Notes: generated by a model from the sequence alone, not told the origin. A DNA stretch of 64,000 nt from SGZJ01 sp949372955 (GCA_949372955.1 CASIAX010000016.1:51505-115504); one strand, 5' to 3'. Positions 1 to 10,182 are shown, numbered from the stretch's first letter. A program made the numbers and translations.

Positions 1-235
1 GGCTGGCATTGAATGTCAAACTTGTCACGGACCAGTTGAAGAAATGGAGATAATGTATCAATACTCCCCTCTAACAATGGGTTGGTGTATTAATTGCCAC
101 CGGGAAACGAATGTAAAAGTTAAAGACAATCAGTATTACGAAAAGATTCATGAACAGTTATCCAAGAAGTATGGAGTTGATAAGTTAACTGCTGCTCAAA
201 TGGGTGGTTTAGAATGTGGTAAATGTCATTATTAA
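1..235 (+). CDS. actA: Alternative complex III subunit A (multiheme cytochrome c), 3' end only
   Basis: The gene enters from the left edge; the open frame runs from base 2 to the TAA at 233-235, so only about the last 77 residues are seen. Three CxxCH heme c attachment motifs are visible (bases 14-28, CQTCH; 86-100, CINCH; 215-229, CGKCH), the last almost at the C-terminus. Alternative complex III ActA is a periplasmic pentaheme cytochrome c, and the gene lies 20 bases before actB, which fixes the identity. It probably passes electrons within the quinol:cytochrome c oxidoreductase. The upstream part, including any signal peptide and membrane anchor, is outside the window. Confidence 0.9.
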   Translation, partial: AGIECQTCHGPVEEMEIMYQYSPLTMGWCINCHRETNVKVKDNQYYEKIHEQLSKKYGVDKLTAAQMGGLECGKCHY

Positions 236-255
236 TATTTTATATATAATTATTT

Positions 256-3200
256 ATGTCATCAAATAAGAATAAGAAATATTGGAAAAATTTAGCAGAC
301 TTAAATCCGCTAAATAACAATGCTATAGAGTCTTTAGAACAAAAAGAGTTTATTGAAGAGATTCCTGTTGACGAATTTTTAGGTGATGATAAAAGTATGT
401 CAGACTCTTCAACTACCAGAAGAGATTTTCTAAAGTTTGTTGGTTTTAGTACTGCAGCTGCATCTTTAGCTGCTTGTGAAGGCCCAGTAATTAAATCAAT
501 CCCTTACGTTGTTCAGCCAGAAGAAATAATCCCAGGAGTAGCTAATTATTATGCTACTACTATAGCTAATGGTTATGACTTTGCTAATGTTTTAATTAAA
601 ACAAGAGAGGGTAGACCGATAAAGATTGAAAAAAACAAATTAGCACCAATTTCTGCTTCTGCTAATGCTAGAGTTCAAGCTTCTGTATTAGATTTATATG
701 ATAGCTTTAGATTAGCTAAGCCATTTAAAAACCAACAGGAAAGTTCTTGGATTGAGTTTAATAATGATACTAAGAAAAAACTAAATTTATTAAGAAATAG
801 TTCAAAGTCAATCGTCTTTCTAACTCAGACTTTTGCAAGTCCATCCACCTATAAGTTAATAAAAGAATTTAAAGAAAGCTATCCAAATACAAAACACATT
901 GTGTATGATGCTATTTCAGAATCAGCTGCTTTAGATGCATATCAGACTAAATATGGAATTAGAGGTTTGGCAAATTATGATTTTTCAAAATCAGATTTCA
1001 TTTTATCAGTAGGTGCTGATATATTAGGAGACTGGCAAGGTGGCGGTTTTGACTCTAACTATGGGAAGTCTAGGATACCTACCAAAGGTAAAATGTCAAG
1101 GCATGTTCATTTTGAGGCCAACATGTCTTTAACTGGAGCTAATGCCGATAATAGATATCCAATAAATCAAAATGATCAAAAACTAGTTTTGTTATCAATT
1201 TATTCAAAACTATTTAATAAAACATCTGACATTAAATTAAGTGATAAGCTTAGTAAAGTTGTTAATAATTTAATGAGTGAATTACTGCTTAGTAAAAACC
1301 CGGTAGTTGTTTCTGGAATACAAGATTTTGATTACCAAAGTTTAGTTCTAGAGATTAATCAAAAATTAAATTCAGAAGCTTTTCAGCCTCATAAAACCAT
1401 ATTTACAAGACAAGGAAATGACAAGGATGTTGAGAAGCTAATTGTTGATATGAATAATGACAAGGTTGGAGCTATCATTATGTCTGGTGTTAATCCAGTT
1501 TATACTTTATCAAACTCAAATTCTTTCATTGAAGGCTTGAAAAAAACCGAGTTATCCATTTTATTCTCAATGAAAAATGATGAAACAGCTCAGCATGTAA
1601 GCTATCTTGCTGCCTCACCACATTATTTAGAATCTTGGGGAGATGCAGAAATGACTAAAGGTGAGTATTCGATTACGCAACCAACCATAAGACCTATTTT
1701 TGATACTAAGCAGTTTCAAGAAATATTGTTATTATGGAATAACAATAGCACTACATTCCACGATTACGTAAAATCTAATTGGAAAAAAAACATATTGTCT
1801 GGCAAAACTTGGAACGAAGCATTACATGATGGAATATATGAAAATAAAAAATCTGTTAATTCTAGATCAAGTTTTATAAGTAAAAAAAATAATTCTTCTG
1901 TTTCTATTTCATCACTTGTTAGTGCAATTCAAGTTAAAACCGAAAACACATTTGAACTAAACCTATACTCAAAAACAGGTATGGGAGATGGACAATGTGC
2001 TAATAATCCGTGGCTTCAAGAATTTCCTGACCCTATCACCAGAACTACTTGGGATAATTATTTAACCATTTCAGAAGTTGATGCAAAAAACCTAAACCTT
2101 TATCTAGAACCATCTACCTTTTTTAATCAAAGTAAAAACGGTGCTGATGGTGGATTAAATGGTAAATATGCTATTATAACTTTAGATGATAGAGAGATTA
2201 AAGTGCCTGTTATGATTCAGCCTGGACAGGCTAAAGGTACTGTTGGACTTTCTTTTGGGTATGGAAGAAAAAGAGGGATTAAAGAGGTTATGATGACTGG
2301 TGTTAGTGGATATGAATTATTTAAAGATTCTAAATCTGTGCAGTCAATTAAAATCACTGCAACCGATGAAATTCATGAGTTTGCATGTGTTCAGCTTCAC
2401 AATACTTTAATGGGTAGAGGAGATGTTATAAAAGAAACAAACCTTGAAATTTTTAATACTAAAGATTCTAATGTTTGGAACCCAGAAGCAGTAGTTTCTT
2501 TGAATCATGAAGAAACTCCTGTATCATCTCCATCTGTTGATTTGTGGGATGAATTCGACAGATCTATTGGTCACCACTTTAACCTGTCAATTGACTTAAA
2601 TGCTTGCACAGGTTGTGGAGCTTGTGTTATTGCATGCCATGCAGAAAACAATGTGCCAGTAGTAGGTAAAAGTGAAATAAGAAAAAGTCGTGATATGCAC
2701 TGGCTTAGAATTGATAGATATTATTCGTCAGAAGGTTCTTTTGAAAGTGATGACATTAAAAAAGATAATATTAGTGGCCTAGGGAGTTCTTTATCTACTT
2801 TTAAAGAAATGGAAAACCCGTCTGAAAATCCGCAAGTTGCTTTTCAGCCTATAATGTGTCAACATTGTAATCACGCTCCTTGTGAAACAGTATGTCCTGT
2901 TGCTGCAACTACTCATGGTAGACAAGGGCAGAATCAAATGACATATAACAGGTGTGTTGGCACTAGGTATTGCGCTAACAATTGCCCTTACAAGGTTAGA
3001 AGGTTTAATTGGTTCTTATATAATGAGAACGATGAATTTGATTATCATATGAATGATGATCTTGGAAGAATGGTTTTAAACCCAGATGTTACCGTTAGAT
3101 CTAGAGGAGTTATGGAAAAATGTTCTTTCTGTATACAAACTACTCAGGCTGTAATTTTAAAAGCTAAGGTTGAAGGTCGACCAGTATCAAAGGGAGAATT

Positions 3201-3387
3201 CAATGATTCATGTGCTTGCTCTGCTGCTTGTAGTAGTGGTGCCATGAGATTTGGAGATATAAATGAAGAAGAAAGTCCAATATCAAGTTTAATTAAAGAT
3301 GATCGAGCTTATCACCTGTTAGACACAGTTGGTACAAAACCAAATGTAGTGTATCAAGTTAAAGTTAGAAATAATAAAAATAGTTAA
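256..3387 (+). CDS. actB: Alternative complex III subunit B (molybdopterin oxidoreductase-like/iron-sulfur protein)
   Basis: This 1043-residue protein is the iron-sulfur subunit of the quinol-oxidising alternative complex III. A twin-arginine-type signal (TTRRDFLKFVGF, about residues 52-63) is followed by a lipobox-like SLAAC. Residues to about 740 resemble a molybdopterin oxidoreductase fold; in this family that part carries no molybdenum. The C-terminal part is ferredoxin-like, with cysteine clusters at C784-C787-C790-C794 (CTGCGAC), from C868 (CQHCNHAPC), from C900 (CVGTRYCANNCP) and from C956 (CSFC), enough for the usual three to four clusters. It sits between actA and actC with short gaps, in one operon. 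The two-part architecture and full length match the family. Confidence 0.95.
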   Translation: MSSNKNKKYWKNLADLNPLNNNAIESLEQKEFIEEIPVDEFLGDDKSMSDSSTTRRDFLKFVGFSTAAASLAACEGPVIKSIPYVVQPEEIIPGVANYYATTIANGYDFANVLIKTREGRPIKIEKNKLAPISASANARVQASVLDLYDSFRLAKPFKNQQESSWIEFNNDTKKKLNLLRNSSKSIVFLTQTFASPSTYKLIKEFKESYPNTKHIVYDAISESAALDAYQTKYGIRGLANYDFSKSDFILSVGADILGDWQGGGFDSNYGKSRIPTKGKMSRHVHFEANMSLTGANADNRYPINQNDQKLVLLSIYSKLFNKTSDIKLSDKLSKVVNNLMSELLLSKNPVVVSGIQDFDYQSLVLEINQKLNSEAFQPHKTIFTRQGNDKDVEKLIVDMNNDKVGAIIMSGVNPVYTLSNSNSFIEGLKKTELSILFSMKNDETAQHVSYLAASPHYLESWGDAEMTKGEYSITQPTIRPIFDTKQFQEILLLWNNNSTTFHDYVKSNWKKNILSGKTWNEALHDGIYENKKSVNSRSSFISKKNNSSVSISSLVSAIQVKTENTFELNLYSKTGMGDGQCANNPWLQEFPDPITRTTWDNYLTISEVDAKNLNLYLEPSTFFNQSKNGADGGLNGKYAIITLDDREIKVPVMIQPGQAKGTVGLSFGYGRKRGIKEVMMTGVSGYELFKDSKSVQSIKITATDEIHEFACVQLHNTLMGRGDVIKETNLEIFNTKDSNVWNPEAVVSLNHEETPVSSPSVDLWDEFDRSIGHHFNLSIDLNACTGCGACVIACHAENNVPVVGKSEIRKSRDMHWLRIDRYYSSEGSFESDDIKKDNISGLGSSLSTFKEMENPSENPQVAFQPIMCQHCNHAPCETVCPVAATTHGRQGQNQMTYNRCVGTRYCANNCPYKVRRFNWFLYNENDEFDYHMNDDLGRMVLNPDVTVRSRGVMEKCSFCIQTTQAVILKAKVEGRPVSKGEFNDSCACSAACSSGAMRFGDINEEESPISSLIKDDRAYHLLDTVGTKPNVVYQVKVRNNKNS

Positions 3388-3399
3388 TAATATAGTATT

Positions 3400-4848
3400 A
3401 TGGCGTCTCATTACGAAGCACCTATTAGAAGACCATTAGTAACAGGAGAAAAATCATACCATGATGTTTCTGTTGATATTGCAAGACCTGTTGAGGGGCA
3501 AGCAAATAAACAATGGTGGATTGTATTCTCATTAGCTCTACTTGCATTTTTATGGGGTATAGGTTGCATTGTTTATACTATTTCTACTGGTATCGGGGTA
3601 TGGGGATTAAATAAAACTGTTGGATGGGCATGGGATATTACAAACTTTGTCTGGTGGGTAGGTATTGGTCACGCAGGTACTCTAATTTCTGCTGTTTTAT
3701 TAATCTTCAGACAAAAATGGAGAATGGCAATTAACAGGTCTGCTGAAGCAATGACAATTTTCTCAGTTATTCAAGCAGGGTTATTTCCAATTATACACAT
3801 GGGAAGACCATGGCTAGCATACTGGGTATTGCCAATACCTAACCAATTTGGCTCATTATGGGTTAATTTTAATTCTCCTTTACTTTGGGATGTTTTTGCT
3901 ATTTCAACATATTTATCAGTTTCTTTAGTTTTTTGGTGGACAGGTCTTCTTCCTGATTTTGCAATGATTAGAGATAGAGCAGTAAGACCATTTCAAAAGA
4001 AAATTTACAGTTTACTGAGTTTCGGTTGGTCAGGAAGAGCCAAAGACTGGCAAAGATTTGAGGAAGTTTCTCTAGTCTTAGCTGGGTTAGCGACTCCTTT
4101 AGTTTTATCAGTTCACACCATAGTATCCTTTGATTTTGCTACTTCAGTAATCCCTGGATGGCACACAACAATATTCCCTCCCTACTTTGTAGCAGGAGCA
4201 ATATTTTCTGGTTTTGCAATGGTTAATACTCTACTGATAATAATGAGAAAAGTATGTAATCTTGAAGATTATATTACAGTTCAGCATATTGAACTAATGA
4301 ATATAGTAATTATGATTACGGGATCTATTGTTGGGGTTGCTTACATAACTGAATTATTTATTGCTTGGTATTCAGGAGTCGAATACGAACAATATGCATT
4401 TTTAAATAGAGCGACAGGTCCTTATGCATGGGCTTATTGGATGATGATGAGTTGTAATGTGTTTTCTCCTCAATTTATGTGGTTTAAAAGATTAAGAACT
4501 AGCATTATGTTTTCATTCTTTATTTCAATAGTAGTAAATGTAGGAATGTGGTTTGAGAGGTTTGTTATTATCGTAACATCATTACATAGAGATTATTTAC
4601 CTTCATCTTGGACAATGTTTTCACCAACATTTGTTGAAATAGGAATTTTCATTGGCACGATTGGATTCTTTTTTGTGTTATTTTTATTATACGCAAGAAC
4701 ATTTCCTGTAATAGCACAAGCTGAAGTTAAGACGATATTAAAAAGTTCAGGGGAAAAATATAAAAACTTAAGAGATTCTGGAGAATCTTTAGTTGGCACA
4801 GGTGCTGACAAAAGAACTTCTAAAATTTCTATAATAAAAAATAAATAA
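3400..4848 (+). CDS. actC: Alternative complex III subunit C (NrfD/PsrC-like quinol-binding membrane protein)
   Basis: A 482-residue polytopic membrane protein with about ten hydrophobic segments, of the NrfD/PsrC family. The conserved N-terminal soluble stretch (MASHYEAPIRRPLVTG) precedes the first membrane helix near residue 40. In alternative complex III this subunit sits in the inner membrane and is believed to carry a quinol site facing ActB. The gene starts 12 bases after actB and ends 3 bases before actD. The C-terminal tail of about 45 residues is hydrophilic. No anomaly seen. Confidence 0.95.
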   Translation: MASHYEAPIRRPLVTGEKSYHDVSVDIARPVEGQANKQWWIVFSLALLAFLWGIGCIVYTISTGIGVWGLNKTVGWAWDITNFVWWVGIGHAGTLISAVLLIFRQKWRMAINRSAEAMTIFSVIQAGLFPIIHMGRPWLAYWVLPIPNQFGSLWVNFNSPLLWDVFAISTYLSVSLVFWWTGLLPDFAMIRDRAVRPFQKKIYSLLSFGWSGRAKDWQRFEEVSLVLAGLATPLVLSVHTIVSFDFATSVIPGWHTTIFPPYFVAGAIFSGFAMVNTLLIIMRKVCNLEDYITVQHIELMNIVIMITGSIVGVAYITELFIAWYSGVEYEQYAFLNRATGPYAWAYWMMMSCNVFSPQFMWFKRLRTSIMFSFFISIVVNVGMWFERFVIIVTSLHRDYLPSSWTMFSPTFVEIGIFIGTIGFFFVLFLLYARTFPVIAQAEVKTILKSSGEKYKNLRDSGESLVGTGADKRTSKISIIKNK

Positions 4849-4851
4849 GTA

Positions 4852-5385
4852 ATGGGGTCTTCAAAATTCGTTCATGCTATTTACAATGATGATGATGTTT
4901 TATTGTCTGCTGTAAAAATGGTTAAAGATGAAAAGTTTCATATCGAAGAAATTTACACTCCTTTTCCTGTTCATGGGCTAGATAAAGCTATGGGCTTAGA
5001 GCCTACTAGAATTGCTATTGCTTCGTTTATATATGGGTGTATAGGTTTTACTGTTTCTATTCTTATGATGAATTATATTATGATTGAGGATTGGCCGATG
5101 GATATTGGTGGAAAGCCAAGCTTTAGTTATATTGAAAATATGCCATCATTTGTTCCAATTATGTTTGAATTAACAGTTTTTTTTGCTGCCCACTTAATGG
5201 TAATCACATTTTATCTTAGAAGTAGAATGTGGCCCTTTAAAAATGCAGAGAACCCTGATAAAAGAACTACTGATGATCATTTTTTAATGGAAATAGATCC
5301 ATCGAGTAAATTAAAAGATTTAGAAAAAATTCTTAAAGAATCAGGTGCCGTAGAAATAAAAATTATTGAAAAAGAATCTCATTAA
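4852..5385 (+). CDS. actD: Alternative complex III subunit D (DUF3341)
   Basis: A 177-residue protein matching the DUF3341 family (ActD). An N-terminal soluble alpha/beta part (KFVHAIYNDDDVLLSAVK) with the family motif YTPFPVHGLDKAMGL near residues 36-50 is followed by two membrane helices (about residues 54-77 and 99-122) and a charged C-terminal tail. It is a structural inner-membrane subunit contacting ActC and ActF. It begins 3 bases after the actC stop, so translation is probably coupled. Confidence 0.93.
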   Translation: MGSSKFVHAIYNDDDVLLSAVKMVKDEKFHIEEIYTPFPVHGLDKAMGLEPTRIAIASFIYGCIGFTVSILMMNYIMIEDWPMDIGGKPSFSYIENMPSFVPIMFELTVFFAAHLMVITFYLRSRMWPFKNAENPDKRTTDDHFLMEIDPSSKLKDLEKILKESGAVEIKIIEKESH

Positions 5386-5389
5386 TATT

Positions 5390-5947
5390 ATGCAAAATAT
5401 ATTTAAAATATTAATACTTACTTCAGTTATAGGGATACTAAACTCTTGCAACTCTAAGGGTACTCCTAATTATGAATACATGCCTAACATGTATAGGTCA
5501 ATCCCATATGACACCTATGGAGAGTATGATATATTTGAAAAAGGTAACTCTGCTCTTATTCCACCTGTTGGAACTATTGCAAGAGGACATTCTCTATTTG
5601 AATATGAGAATAATACGGCTGGATATGATCTAGCTAAAAGCAATTTAAAAAATCCATTTTCAATACTAGAAGTTGATATGAAAAAGGGTAAAGAATTATA
5701 TAATATATATTGTGCTGTTTGTCATGGAAACAAAGGAGACGGTCAAGGTATTTTAATGAAAAGAGAAAAAATATTAGGGATCCCAAGTTATTCAGACGTA
5801 GGTAGATCTATTAATGAAGGTAGTGTATACCATACAATTTATTTTGGTAAAAACTCTATGGGTTCTTATGCAAATCAACTGAACGATGAAGAAAGATGGT
5901 TGGTAACACATTATGTGTTGAAATTAAAATCAGATTTAGAAAATTAA
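5390..5947 (+). CDS. actE: Alternative complex III subunit E (monoheme cytochrome c lipoprotein)
   Basis: I place the start at ATG 5390, not the TTG at 5366 inside actD, because it directly gives a lipoprotein signal (MQNIFKILILTS...ILNSC). The product is 185 residues. A single CAVCHG heme c site lies near residue 110, with a following methionine-containing segment (NSMGSYANQL) that could supply the axial ligand. In this complex ActE is a membrane-anchored monoheme cytochrome c that can hand electrons to the terminal oxidase, whose subunit II gene (no cytochrome c domain) is two genes downstream. Confidence 0.93.
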   Translation: MQNIFKILILTSVIGILNSCNSKGTPNYEYMPNMYRSIPYDTYGEYDIFEKGNSALIPPVGTIARGHSLFEYENNTAGYDLAKSNLKNPFSILEVDMKKGKELYNIYCAVCHGNKGDGQGILMKREKILGIPSYSDVGRSINEGSVYHTIYFGKNSMGSYANQLNDEERWLVTHYVLKLKSDLEN

Positions 5948-5964
5948 ATAAAGGCTTAGAAAAA

Positions 5965-7284
5965 ATGTATACTATTTCAAACAGATTAAAAATATTTTCT
6001 ATTACTCTTATAGTATTAGGAGCTTTGGGTTGGGGTTATAGTTATGTCAATTCTCATAAATCTTTAGAACAAGTCAAGGAAATTTTAGCGGACGAATCAT
6101 CTCATGGTAGTTCTCATGAATCTGATTATCACGAAGTTGAATCAGTTAGCAATAATCATGGTGATTTATCACATGATTCAAACGAAGATAAGCACGCGGA
6201 ACATGTAATGCATCAAATCCACAATAGACCTTATGCTGCTTTATATGTTGCTGCTTTTTTCTTTATGATGATTTCCCTAGGAGTACTTGCTTTTTATGCT
6301 ATACAATATGCATCACAGGCTGGTTGGTCACCTGTTTTATACAGGGTTATGGAAGCGATTACTTACTATTTATTACCTGGAGCACTAATTGTTTTGGCTG
6401 TTGCAGTTATAGGAGATAAACATATTTTTATTTGGATGGATCCAGAGGTTGTTGCTCATGATGAATTAATTCAAGGCAAATCTAGCTGGTTAAATAAACC
6501 TTGGTTTATCATTAGAGCTTTAATCTTTATTGGAGGTTGGTGTTTATATAGATATTTTTCTAGAAAATTTTCATTAGCTCAAGATAATAACAGTGGTAAT
6601 AAATATTTTAAATTAAACTTTAGAATATCAGCTGTGTTCTTGGTGTTTTTTATTTACACAGAATCTATGATGTCTTGGGATTGGATTATGAGTGTTGATC
6701 CACACTGGTTTAGTACTTTGTTCGGATGGTACTTATTCGCCAGTATGATTGTAAGTGGTATCACTGTTATTGCCTTAATTACTATCTATTTAAAATCTAA
6801 AGGTCTACTTGATTTTGTTAATGATAGTCACTTACACGATTTAGCTAAATTCATGTTTGGTTTTAGTGTGTTTTGGACGTACTTATGGTTTTCTCAGTTT
6901 ATGTTAATATGGTATGCAAATATTCCTGAAGAAGTTACCTATTATGTGACTAGGATAGAGCATTATACAATTCCATTTTTCGGAATGATTGTAATGAATT
7001 TTATTTTCCCATTTTTGGTTCTAATTAATAGTGATTACAAACGACTTCCATGGTTTATTGTGATGGCTGGGGTTGTTATACTAATTGGACACTATGTGGA
7101 CATTTTTGTTATGATCATGCCTGCAACAGTAGTCGATAGATGGTTCTTTGGTTTACCAGAAATAAGTGCTTTAGCTTTATTTTCAGGTTTATTTATATTA
7201 ATAGTTTTTTATTCATTATCAAAGGCACCACTGTTAGCTAAAGGAAACCCGTACATAAAAGAAAGTGAAAACTTTCATTATTAA
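5965..7284 (+). CDS. actF: Alternative complex III subunit F (quinol:cytochrome c oxidoreductase membrane subunit)
   Basis: The preferred start is ATG 5965 (MYTISNRLKIFSIT), 17 bases after actE, giving 439 residues; the upstream ATG at 5896 would add 23 residues overlapping actE that do not look like protein of this family. The sequence is a polytopic membrane protein of about ten helices related to ActC. A first helix (about residues 10-27) is followed by a histidine- and acid-rich periplasmic stretch (about residues 35-85, with SHGSSHESDYHE), then the helical bundle. Histidine-rich loops occur in ActF homologues; metal binding is only a guess. Confidence 0.92.
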   Translation: MYTISNRLKIFSITLIVLGALGWGYSYVNSHKSLEQVKEILADESSHGSSHESDYHEVESVSNNHGDLSHDSNEDKHAEHVMHQIHNRPYAALYVAAFFFMMISLGVLAFYAIQYASQAGWSPVLYRVMEAITYYLLPGALIVLAVAVIGDKHIFIWMDPEVVAHDELIQGKSSWLNKPWFIIRALIFIGGWCLYRYFSRKFSLAQDNNSGNKYFKLNFRISAVFLVFFIYTESMMSWDWIMSVDPHWFSTLFGWYLFASMIVSGITVIALITIYLKSKGLLDFVNDSHLHDLAKFMFGFSVFWTYLWFSQFMLIWYANIPEEVTYYVTRIEHYTIPFFGMIVMNFIFPFLVLINSDYKRLPWFIVMAGVVILIGHYVDIFVMIMPATVVDRWFFGLPEISALALFSGLFILIVFYSLSKAPLLAKGNPYIKESENFHY

Positions 7285-7301
7285 TATTTAAGTATATATA
7301 A

Positions 7302-8384
7302 ATGAATACTTTTTTGACAATTTTAATTTTATTATTTATTGTAATTGCTATCTGGCAGATCGTTAAAATATATGATCTAACTCATGTAAGCACTGTTGTT
7401 ATAGATAACTCAGAAATCGCTAATGATGAGGATAATAGAATAAACGGTAACTTAATGTTAGGGTTTCTAATATTTATCTATGTTATTACAATAGTATGTT
7501 TTATTAGATATGGTGATTTTCCACTGATGTCAAATGCAGCATCAGAACATGGTTCTAAGATTGATAATCTTATGATGGTATCAATGGTCCTTATATTCAT
7601 TGTTCAAACTGTTACACAATTTTTCTTATATTATTTTGCCTATAAATACAAAGGTCAAAAAGGGAATAAAGCTTTATTTTACTCTGATAATCACAAACTA
7701 GAGTTCTTGTGGACTATCATTCCTGCCATAGTTCTTACTGTCTTAATTACTTATGGTCTAGTTACTTGGTCTGAGATAATGAACGTTGATCAAGATGAGG
7801 ATCCAATGGTTATTGAATTATATGCTCAACAATTTAACTGGAAAGCCAGATATTCTGGCGAAGATAATGCTCTTGGCAAATCTAATGTTAGGTTAATTGA
7901 TATAGATAGAGCTAATATATTAGGCCTAGATGAATTTGATCCAAACGCACAAGATGATGTTATTACTACGGAACTTCATTTACCCGTTGGTAAACCTGTC
8001 TTATTCAAAATGCGATCTCAGGATGTTTTACATTCTGCATATATGCCGCACTTTAGAGCTCAAATGAACTGTGTGCCAGGTATGATTACCCAGTTTGGCT
8101 TTACTCCAAGTGTTACAACAATAGACATGAGGAAAACACCAAAAATGGTTGAAAAAATATTGAATATTAATAACATAAGAGTAGAAAAAAGTAAGGAGCT
8201 TCAGGAAAAAGGTGAAGAAGCTTTAGACCCTTATGAATTTGATTATTTACTGTTATGTAATAAAATTTGCGGTAAGTCACATTATAACATGCAAATGAAA
8301 ATTATCGTTGAAACTCAAGAAGAATTCGATAATTGGATTAACCAACAAACTAAGTTTGAAAACTCATTAATAGCTCAAAAATAA
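7302..8384 (+). CDS. coxB: Cytochrome c oxidase subunit II (CuA subunit)
   Basis: A 360-residue subunit II of an aa3-type heme-copper oxidase. Three hydrophobic segments lie in the first 150 residues (one more than the usual hairpin), followed by the periplasmic cupredoxin domain. The CuA ligands are present: H244 in the HSAYMPHF motif, then C319, C323, H327 and M330 in CNKICGKSHYNM. There is no C-terminal cytochrome c domain, so electrons must come from a separate cytochrome, with ActE the obvious candidate. The gene is 17 bases after actF and 10 bases before coxA, in the same operon. Confidence 0.95.
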   Translation: MNTFLTILILLFIVIAIWQIVKIYDLTHVSTVVIDNSEIANDEDNRINGNLMLGFLIFIYVITIVCFIRYGDFPLMSNAASEHGSKIDNLMMVSMVLIFIVQTVTQFFLYYFAYKYKGQKGNKALFYSDNHKLEFLWTIIPAIVLTVLITYGLVTWSEIMNVDQDEDPMVIELYAQQFNWKARYSGEDNALGKSNVRLIDIDRANILGLDEFDPNAQDDVITTELHLPVGKPVLFKMRSQDVLHSAYMPHFRAQMNCVPGMITQFGFTPSVTTIDMRKTPKMVEKILNINNIRVEKSKELQEKGEEALDPYEFDYLLLCNKICGKSHYNMQMKIIVETQEEFDNWINQQTKFENSLIAQK

Positions 8385-8394
8385 TATTTATAAT

Positions 8395-10182
8395 ATGTCA
8401 GAATATATAGAATTTGATCCAACTGAAGATCACGGACATCATCATAAAGAAACGTTTATAACTAAATACATATTTAGTCAAGACCATAAAATGATTGCTA
8501 AGCAGTATTTAATTACTGGTGTGCTATTTATGGGTGTAATAGGAATTCTAATGTCTCTTTTAATGAGACTACAAATTGCATGGCCAGAAGAGCCAAATAT
8601 AATATTTGAATTTTTTCTAGGTAAATGGGCTCCCGACGGAGTTATGGATGCTGATATTTACTTAGCGCTAGTTACTATGCATGGTACAATAATGGTTTTC
8701 TTTGTCTTAACAGCTGGACTGAGTGGGACTTTTAGTAATTTATTAATACCACTTCAATTAGGAGCAAGAGATATGGCTTCTGGTTTTTTAAATATGATTT
8801 CTTTTTGGTTATTTTTTCTATCTACTGTTATCATGGTAGCTTCAATATTTGTTGAAGCAGGCCCAGCTGCAGCGGGATGGACAATATATCCTCCTTTAAG
8901 TGCAGTTGAGTTGGCGCAAGGAGGCTCTGGCTTAGGAATGACTTTATGGTTAGTATCTATGGGTATATTTATTGCTTCCTCATTAATGGGTTCTCTAAAT
9001 TATATAGTTACTGTAATAAATTTAAGAACTAAGGGAATGAAATTAACAAGGATGCCATTAACTATTTGGGCATTTTTTGTTACGGCTATAATTGGAGTAA
9101 TTTCTTTCCCCGTATTATTATCTGCTGCTTTATTACTTATAATGGACAGATCCTTTGGGACATCTTTTTTTCTATCAGATATTTTTATTCAGGGAGAAGT
9201 TTTACATTACCAAGGTGGATCTCCAGTTTTATTTGAGCATTTATTTTGGTTTCTTGGTCATCCTGAGGTATATATAGTTCTATTGCCAGCTCTAGGAATT
9301 GCTTCGGAAGTTATTTCTACAAATTCAAGAAAACCAATTTTCGGTTACAAGGCCATGATACTATCAATTCTTGCAATTGCATTTTTGTCAACAATTGTTT
9401 GGGGTCATCATATGTTTATTTCAGGAATGAATCCTTTTTTAGGCTCTGTATTTACATTTACAACACTATTAATTGCTATTCCATCTGCTGTAAAAGCTTT
9501 CAATTATATAACAACCTTGTGGAAGGGTAATATTCAGTTCAATCCTGCGATGCTATTTTCAATAGGCTTTGTGTCAACTTTTATTACAGGAGGTTTGACG
9601 GGAATTATTTTAGGAGACAGTGCTCTTGATATTAATCTACATGACACCTACTTTGTGGTAGCTCACTTTCACTTAGTAATGGGTATTTCTGCGCTTTACG
9701 GATTATTCTCTGGAGTATATCATTGGTTCCCGATGTTATTTAACAGAATGTTAAATAAAAACTTGGGTTATGTACATTTCTGGGTAACTGCTATTTGTGC
9801 TTATGGAGTATTTTTTCCAATGCATTTTATTGGAATGGCCGGATTACCAAGAAGATATTATACAAACTCTAATTTTCCATTATTCGATGACCTAGCTGAC
9901 ACAAATAAAATTATTACAGGTTTTGCAATTGTAGGTGGATTAATTCAAATAGTGTTTCTATACAACTTTATTTACAGTATGTTTTACGGAAAAAAATCTC
10001 CACAAAACCCATGGAAGTCTAACACATTAGAGTGGACTGCGTCAATGAAGCATATTCATGGAAATTGGCAAGGACAAATTCCTGAAGTATACAGATGGCC
10101 ATATGACTATAGTAAGCCAGGTTATGATGAAGATTTTGTGTCACAAAATATACCAATGAAAAAAGGGGAAATAGAGTATTAA
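8395..10182 (+). CDS. coxA: Cytochrome c oxidase subunit I (heme a / a3-CuB)
   Basis: The 595-residue catalytic subunit reducing oxygen to water and pumping protons. About 12 to 13 membrane helices are visible. Hallmarks are HPEVY (H289 CuB ligand, E291 at the D-channel end, Y293 cross-linked tyrosine), WGHHMF (H338 and H339, CuB ligands), and HFH (H424 heme a3, H426 heme a). The glutamate in HPEVY places it in the A1 type. It is the last gene before a strong terminator hairpin. Subunits III and IV are not here but about 15 kb downstream (25870-27865). Confidence 0.97.
   Translation: MSEYIEFDPTEDHGHHHKETFITKYIFSQDHKMIAKQYLITGVLFMGVIGILMSLLMRLQIAWPEEPNIIFEFFLGKWAPDGVMDADIYLALVTMHGTIMVFFVLTAGLSGTFSNLLIPLQLGARDMASGFLNMISFWLFFLSTVIMVASIFVEAGPAAAGWTIYPPLSAVELAQGGSGLGMTLWLVSMGIFIASSLMGSLNYIVTVINLRTKGMKLTRMPLTIWAFFVTAIIGVISFPVLLSAALLLIMDRSFGTSFFLSDIFIQGEVLHYQGGSPVLFEHLFWFLGHPEVYIVLLPALGIASEVISTNSRKPIFGYKAMILSILAIAFLSTIVWGHHMFISGMNPFLGSVFTFTTLLIAIPSAVKAFNYITTLWKGNIQFNPAMLFSIGFVSTFITGGLTGIILGDSALDINLHDTYFVVAHFHLVMGISALYGLFSGVYHWFPMLFNRMLNKNLGYVHFWVTAICAYGVFFPMHFIGMAGLPRRYYTNSNFPLFDDLADTNKIITGFAIVGGLIQIVFLYNFIYSMFYGKKSPQNPWKSNTLEWTASMKHIHGNWQGQIPEVYRWPYDYSKPGYDEDFVSQNIPMKKGEIEY

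Noticed and set aside
256..2500. ActB as an active molybdenum oxidoreductase
   Set aside because: The molybdopterin-like part sits in an alternative complex III operon, where this domain is known to carry no molybdenum cofactor.
5366..5389. TTG start of actE inside actD
   Set aside because: The ATG at 5390 gives a proper lipoprotein signal; the extra residues overlap actD.
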